Assembly (NCBI GenBank): GCA_021521415.1
Contig: JAIQDT010000028.1
Location: 719,001-783,000 of the forward strand
From: Bidens hawaiensis
Lineage: Eukaryota > Streptophyta > Magnoliopsida > Asterales > Asteraceae
Direction: 5' to 3'
Length of the DNA stretch: 64,000 nt
In this document: piece after piece, positions 57,601 to 64,000 of the stretch
How positions within the stretch are numbered: position 1 is the stretch's first letter
Layout of the letters: each line of letters opens with the position of its first letter
Notes under the pieces: model-generated
Database searches by the model: none
The model's input: only the letters and a program-made list of their open reading frames with translations
Told to the model about the DNA's origin: nothing
Translations under genes and position numbers: made by a program

Positions 57601-59778
57601 AGGGATTCAGTAGCGCGACAGTTCAGGTTTTTCTTAACTCGTAATCACGGGTCCCTATAATTAATATTTTAATATTATATTAATCTGAATACTAAAATGG
57701 GCTGTATATCTAATCTGGGTATAGGTGGTACGCCTCGAAAGTGACAATATGCTTAGGTTGTGATGTTGTTCAACGTCTATTACTTAAAACCGAACTTGGC
57801 TCAGTTTTCCCGTTTTCCCAACTGGGCCAAGTTGCTCGTTTATGTGTTTAGAAAACAGTTATAGGGATGTAAGCTTGGGTAAATATGTTGGTCGATAAAA
57901 TAAATAAGTTATAAAGAAAGATCACACATTGGAGGTCTGGATTCGCTATAGGGTTCGTTTCCATTTATTTAGTTTGATTTGGAGAAAAATGTGCACAATT
58001 TATCCAAATTGTCCAGGTTTCTCATAAAAAGTTCATTCTTACTTAATTAATTCAAAAATATAATTTTTGATCACTCTTGGTATTCTGATATTTTTAAAGG
58101 TTCGTTAATCACGAACTCGTCGGTTTTTATCAGAATTGAACTTGTTTAATCTTTAAATTAGCACAATTAATTATCCGTTAATTCTTAAATTATAAAAATT
58201 TAGCCAATAATCAATTAAAATATGTATATTTTTATAAAAATATTTCTGGAATTATTTACCGAATTATTAATTTATAAAAATTATTTTATCTGCTATATTT
58301 AGCCCAAAAATCGTCCGTTTATACGAAACGATCTCAAAAAATTCCACCAAAATTTCTGAGTGACCAGAAAATGTCCCAAAATAACCTGCAAAAATACCAA
58401 ACTATAACAATATTTCCAAATATCATTTCCAAGCCAAAAACGACTATGAAAATTCAAATAAATGCAAATGCACAAAACATGTGATGATAATATACCAAAT
58501 CCGAGTTCCCCACAAAATTTCATAATTTTTCAAGCATTTTAACTATTTTTCCCAAATAAACTCGCCAAATATTCTCGGATGGTCGAAAAATTACCAAATT
58601 TGATCAGAGACTTAATGATATGGTCCCTGATGTCCCTGCAAAATTTCATAACCTAAGAATATGCACATCACAACCTTAACCTAAACAGCCCGTAATCGAT
58701 TGATTCGATATTACCTTAGCGGTTTTGGTTCGTTTTCGTCCTTCTAATCAAGTTTTCGGGTTCTTGTGCTCCTATGCAAGCTAGATACAGGTCCTATATC
58801 ACAAAACAAGCAAGTTTCATCAACTTGGCAGCCTCTTAACTTAGGGTTTCGGCTAGGGTATAAAACCGAACTTTTGAACCGTAAAAACGCCATTTAAACC
58901 CGCTAATCCGTGTTTATGGCCAAAAAAGTTTTGATTCTGATTTTTAACCAACTTTAGGATCAAAATATGTTTTTGGATTATTTTAAGGGATTTTGCATGG
59001 TTAGATATGATTTTTCTTAATTAAACCTTAATCTATACTTAAAAACTTGATTAAAAATACTTATAATCCAAGTTTTTACCTTGATTTTTTGCTTAAAATT
59101 GAAGAGAAATAAGTTGGTCCTGGTTTGAGTAGGTAAGAACAAGAAAATGTATGTTGTAATAACTTAGAATGGTAGAAACAAAAGGGTGGGGATTCCCCAC
59201 ATATTCCGATCGAAATAAGGGTGGGGCCTAGCCCTTTTCCTTTTTCCGAATTATAATAACTGCATAACTTAGAATGCTAGAATGATCAATATTGAATCCA
59301 TTTTAAGTTCGGGTTTGGTTGTTTTTGCTAAAAAAATAGTTCGGGTACGATAAACAGCGCGAAAACGAGTGTTTTTTTTGGCTATTTTTGTAAAAATTTA
59401 TAAAAACATATTATACATTTGTAAAATTCAAAAATTTTTTCACGGATCACTTAAAACATTTCAAATAAGTGTTTGGTATGTCTTTTTTGGCTTAACGGAT
59501 GATACAATTCTTGGTTTGTAACTATCATTCGCGTTTAAATCTATAGCGGGTAGTTAAACAAGCATGTTTTCGTTTAACTTGTTTGCTATTGAATTAAGGC
59601 CATAAGACTAATACATTAGCTTATATTAAACGTATATCACTTATAGATGCCCCCCCGGGATATCTGGGTCATAACCAGACCCGTTCGGTTAATCGTTCGT
59701 TCGTTACACAATAAGCGGTTAATCGCTTATTCGGTTTGTAAATACTAAGGTGTATCCGGTTTTGTCACGAATGTCACA
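54667..59778 (-). repeat. Tekay 3' LTR, interrupted by an inverted LTR of the same family
   Basis: Left part 54667-55201, right part 57330-59778, about 2984 bp when joined. Ends are TGTCACACCCC and AATGTCACA (plus view). The inserted LTR 55202-57329 splits the phrase gctatgtctaacactacat that is intact in sibling copies. The bases flanking the outer ends (AATTT, TTTTT) need not match, because the right side is internal sequence. Confidence 0.88.
55202..57329 (+). repeat. Inverted Tekay solo LTR nested in a Tekay LTR
   Basis: 2128 bp from TGTGACATTCGTGAC to GGGTGTGACA, with a 5-bp duplication AATAC / ACTAC (four of five matching; the left copy differs from the sibling sequence by one base). 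It is shorter than its siblings because about 0.8 kb in the first half is missing (near 55735, where two distant LTR parts join). The hairpin equivalent near 56415-56455 is decayed. Confidence 0.87.
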
Positions 59779-59783
59779 TTTTT

Positions 59784-62700
59784 CCTCCGTTAAGAAATTT
59801 CGTCCCCGAAATTCAATATACCATTTAAAAGCTTCTTAGGAACAAACATGAATATTTGTTTTGGTTTTTAAATGTATATAATTCCTCGTTATAAGGCATT
59901 TTACCGAACTTTGATCGTTGAAATTCTGCTGAGTCATAACTGTTTGACTTTCTCACCTATTATTTATACGAGTCCTTTGCAAGTTAGGTTATGTGTGAGT
60001 TTTCAAGTGGTACTATCTCCGCCTCGTTAATAAGGCACTTATTTGTTTTGGTATATAAGAAATTTGTCAATAGAACTAAAATCGAGAGTGAACTCGATTC
60101 TCGAGATAGTTTATTCAATATGTTACGGGATTAATTTCTGAGACAACCTCTTACAATTCTATGTATGTTGATGTCAACTTATCAGTTTCCTCAATTCGAA
60201 CAACACTTTCAAAGGTCAACAATTCATTACGTACATCGGTGTAGTTCTTTTATTAGATTTATGCGGCGTTGTTCTTGATTTCTCTGTTGTTTCCTGACTC
60301 AAATTGGATTTTGCATTTTGATCGCTGCTAACTTTTAGCCTATTAAGGTAATGATTTATATTCTTGCTTGTATCGTACCAGTTATAGTGTCACTCATATA
60401 ATACTATGGTAATTATTAGAATACGAGGATTAGGTCAGTGGAAAAAGGTTGGTCTTAATTTTCTCCAAGATTTAATATACAATTACAATGTGATTCTCCT
60501 AATGTTTGTATTGTTCGACCAGATTGATCGTTTATTTGGGAATGACAGGCCGTGCTTAAACCGACTCAGTTTCTGAAGTTTGACAGAAATTAATTTGTGA
60601 ATTGATCATCTCAGTTTGAGGTAATCGGAATAGATAAACATATAATGGTAGACGAGCCTTTCAGTTATGCAGTTATTATAATTCGGGAGGAAATGCGTAA
60701 TTTAAGTTAGTCGGTCAATTAGGACTCGAACTACATTGTGTTCCCGGGATGATTACGAAAAGGTGTTACGAGGCTAATAGTACTTTGTTTCCTCTTCCAT
60801 TGGGTGTTTCTGGTTGTTGTAACATTAACGAGGGCCTTTGATATCCTGCCTTAATTCTAACCCGACTCATACATTCGGACCATCAATAATATTACTTTAA
60901 ATATTTTTATGTTTTAACAGCACCAATAGAATCTTTAGACGTATGTGCTTTGTCCATGATTAAGTCACACAATTTTCCAAAAGTTGGAACCTAAACTCGA
61001 TTTGCTTGAGGTAAAGGTTTTTATCGGTTTTTCTTTCGAAGTTTTGATCGTTCCCGTGCAAGATTTTGTTTTATAAATGTTATGTTCTTAGGGCTTTCTT
61101 TTGTGTGGTATGAATTTGCCCGATACGGTTTGTCTAAACAATCATTTCAAATGCCTGTACTTTCCAGTGTTTAATTACATCCTCTTGAGGTATTGGTTTT
61201 CACAATTACGCCTGTTCCACAACTCTACTCGTCTTCCTTATCCCGTACTGCGATTCTTGTAATTTGTACGTTTGATGGTATAATAGTAGCATGTCCATGC
61301 ATTAGATGTAAAAATAATCATCCCATACTCCGGGTTAAGGATAGTAAATTTTCTCATGCGTTTTTGATTGTCAGGAAGCATATGTTATAACCTTGTTTCT
61401 ATGCGTTAGTACGCATTCCAAATCTTTTCGGAATGTATCACAATAATTTATAAGATCAATAATCCCTTCTAAGGATTCTTTCTCAGTAATTGAAAAGTTA
61501 TTTCTTGTTCTTCTCTCCAATCATAAACTCGGTTCTTTTGGGTTAAGAGGGTTAAAGGTTGGGTTATATTAGAAAATTTTTAATAGGGCGCCGATAATAC
61601 CCAGAATTTGGCGAATTTCTTTTTGGTGACTCTGGTGTCTACCAGTTTTACTCGGGTATATGTGAAATCTGTGTCAACTAATAACGTACCCTAAAAGTTG
61701 TACTCTTTGTAGCCAAATTTTCTCTTGGACAACTTGGTATACAATTTATACTGCCTCAACATCGCCAAGATTGTTCGAAAATGCTATTCGTGTTCCTTCT
61801 TGGTTTTCGAATATATCAAAAGGACATCAATAACGCTATAATGAATTTGTCGAGGTATGATTTACTAACTTGGTTCGTGAGATTCATGAAAACTATGGAT
61901 GTATTAATCTGTCCGAAGGCATAACTAAGGGTTCATAATGACCATACGGAGTTCGAAACACCAATTTAGAAACATCTTCCTCTTAGATCTTATCTTGAAG
62001 ATAATCGGATTGGAGGTCAATTTTCGAGAAGTAATTCGCTCCCTGGAGTTGATTGATCAAATCATCGAATCATGAGAGGGGATGTTATTTTTTTATTTTT
62101 TTTTATAGCAATTTTGTGTATTTCCTAGTAATCAACGCACCTCGTGAAACTTCCATCATTCTTCTTTACAAACAACACCGGTGCTCCCAAATGAGGATAG
62201 CTAGATCCTATGACATCTTTATCTAATAATTCTTGTAGCTATCTAAATAATTCTTACATTTTGGAGAATGTCAGACGACAAAGTGTCCTGGGTAATAGGA
62301 GCTGTTCCTGGGATTGGGTCAGTTCGGAATTCGACTTGTCGGATAGTGGTGTTCCGGGTAATTCATCAGAAAGACATTGGAGTATTCAAGTACTACAGGA
62401 TATCCCCTATATGTTTCATCGAGGTTTTTAAGGCTACGATATCCAGAAATGCCATACACTCTTGGCGTACGAGCTTTAAGATGAGACACGAGAGGCGATA
62501 TTTTACCAAACTTCTCTCCTTGTACCATAATTACTCCATCATTCACGAGAGGAATTTTAACTAATTTAGTCATCACACACGATTTTTGCCTTGTATTTAG
62601 CTAACAAGTCCATATTGACAATTAAATCGAAGCTTCCCAACTAGACCGGGAGTAGGTCAATAAAAATGGTTAGTTGTTTAAGATAATAAGATAGTTTTAG

Positions 62701-64000
62701 AGTATTTGGTTAACATTTATAGGTTTACATTTAGTGAAGTCTATAGCATAAGGATCTATTATTTCACTAACCGGTACATTTCTCGGGGATAAGAAGTTAG
62801 TGGGAATAAGACTTCTATTGGTACCTATATCAACTGAATTTGAAGCACATTCCAGATGTACCCTTCACCACATTTAAGTCTTGTTGTGTTTTATCGGGTC
62901 TGATCAATAATCGCAGCCTTTAGCCGAGTTAGATGTCAATGTTAGTTCTTGGTTTAACTTGGGATTGTTCCTTTCGAAGTGTTTCGTACTTCCACACTTA
63001 AACCGAGCATGAGGGTTTGTCATAGGTTGTGCACAAATTGATTGCGATTCGGTTAGTTGGGAAGGGTGAGGTTAGAACGGTCTTTTTACAGCACTTATAA
63101 TGGTTTCACAGCTACAGATATAGTATCCAATCTTCTAGTTTTTGCAACGTATCTTTATTCAACATTCCTTTATAATGATTACATAACACACCTTGGTGAA
63201 GGCTCATTGTATATTTTTCGTTTAGAGCTAAAGTAAATCGACATATCGTTTTAAGTTGTAGCGCGCACATGTTTAATTCGTTGTAGTTATTGTACCCCAG
63301 TTTCATGATTAGTTTGTTTTATACCAAATGATTTTCCCGGGTTTTCTCAAAACACTATATCTGACCAGATCAAAAGCTATCACACCGGCTTGAGTTATTA
63401 TTTTTTAAAAAGATTTAGTGATAAACTGAATTAATTAAAGTTATTACTTCTGGGGCTACTAACTCTGTTAGAACAGTTTGTATATTCTAGCTGATTCACC
63501 CTTTCCGCTTCCGATTTCTTGAGTTTGTGTTCTGATTTCTAGATTTCATTCTTGGGGCGAAATTGTGTTAGTATAAAGGGTTTTAAGTTTTGCCCAGGTC
63601 ATACGGTTGGTTGACTCTTGTTCTTGAATTTGTACAATCGTTATCTATCACATATGTGATGATTAATTTCTGGTATTGATAACAGATTTTATCATTTCGA
63701 TCCATTTTACTAACCCCTTTACTCTTTTAGCACCACATAATTTATAGGTTTGCACAACATAATTTGTTTAAACGAGTATTCCCGTTGAGAAGGATCACGG
63801 TTGTTACGACTAGTATTCATGTTCGGTAAAAGATTTTTGTTGCCAATGGCATTTAGTGGGAGAATTTATCATTATCGGTAGTAGCATTAGTGCTCAGTGG
63901 AGGAGTATTATTCATGACAATGTTCATATTTATCAAGAAAATAACATTTGTAACTATATTAGTATTGGGCGACAAAATAATATTCGCGGTCGTATTAGTG
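59784..64000 (-). pseudogene. Tekay-type gag-pol, heavily decayed
   Basis: Reading leftward, a gag knuckle remnant FKCGSTKHFERNNPKLN lies near 63000. A protease-like stretch with IGTNRSLIPTNF (about 62830) has lost its catalytic Asp-Ser-Gly. The protease-RT linker PLVSHLKARTPRVYG lies near 62480. Reverse transcriptase is seen in LGAPVLFVKKNDGSF (about 62170), DDLINQLQGASYFSKIDLQS (about 62040), FRTPYGHYEPLVMPFGQ (about 61940), and IYSKTKKEHE with IF.GTL-type pieces to 61650. The region 59820-61600 should hold RNase H, integrase and chromodomain, but I can read only scattered hints. Many stops and shifts; no function remains. The plus-strand ORFs here are shadows. Confidence 0.85.

Larger units (their letters stand above)
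54667..64000 (-). mobile_element. Tekay-type gypsy retrotransposon, 3' LTR and decayed pol/gag (continues past the window)
   Basis: The LTR (54667-59778, interrupted) is followed on its right by GAAATTTCGTCCCCGAAATT. Read on the minus strand this is the 3' end of the internal region with a purine tract (GGAGGAAAAA) next to the LTR start TGTGACATT. Further right on the minus strand are reverse transcriptase, protease and gag knuckle remnants. Together these show one minus-strand gypsy element whose 5' LTR lies right of the window. Confidence 0.85.

Noticed and set aside
61193..62576. Plus-strand ORFs at 61193-61390, 62210-62431 and 62268-62564
   Set aside because: Antisense to the decayed Tekay reverse transcriptase and linker; no motif of their own.

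Overview
This is a plant nuclear window, almost certainly a eudicot. I infer Asteraceae (daisy family) from the type of repeats, but I cannot prove that from 64 kb. The sequence is AT-rich and contains no intact host gene. Nearly all of it is transposable elements nested inside one another, at many stages of decay. The only host-gene sequence I recognise is the 3' end of a carotenoid cleavage dioxygenase 4-like gene (20958-21750, minus), cut off on its 5' side by a retrotransposon LTR.

Layout from left to right. 1-585 is a Cassandra TRIM carrying a 5S-rRNA-like segment (minus). 592-2692 is a long gypsy-type LTR. 2693-3955 is the 5' end of a CACTA element. 3968-5776 is a minus-strand gypsy fragment (gag-like piece, tRNA-Asp primer site, LTR). 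5778-9249 is a decayed Copia element whose LTR holds a hAT-like MITE. 9380-10090 is a LINE endonuclease remnant, and 10772-10954 is another hAT-like MITE. 11620-20002 is a large CACTA element (minus) with TNP2 and TNPA-like genes, carrying a solo LTR and a hAT-like MITE. 20466-20726 is a possible MITE. The CCD4-like fragment follows, then a truncated Tekay-type LTR (21745-24256).

24257-42978 is the centrepiece: a Copia element of Sirevirus type with gag, pol, a long palindrome-rich spacer and a third, env-like ORF of about 960 codons. Its reverse transcriptase is split by a Tekay solo LTR with a perfect 5-bp target duplication. Its 3' LTR is split by a gypsy-type solo LTR that itself carries a SINE. 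43534-48632 is a non-autonomous gypsy element with a tRNA-Asp primer site. 48633-54666 is a second minus-strand gypsy element (gag, 5' leader with a palindromic tandem array, initiator-Met-type primer site, part of an LTR), interrupted by another Tekay solo LTR. 54667-64000 is the 3' LTR and decayed pol/gag of a minus-strand Tekay-type element; its LTR contains an inverted Tekay LTR.

The order of insertion can be read from target-site duplications and from empty sites in related copies within the window. Coding decay in the Sirevirus is mainly in-frame stop codons with few frameshifts, many of them compatible with C-to-T change, as expected for methylated silent DNA. The most unusual signals are the env-like ORF together with the recurrent CATTCGTT/AACGAATG palindromes of the same element, a conserved perfect hairpin in the Tekay LTRs, and CACTA copies whose similarity continues past the element terminus.
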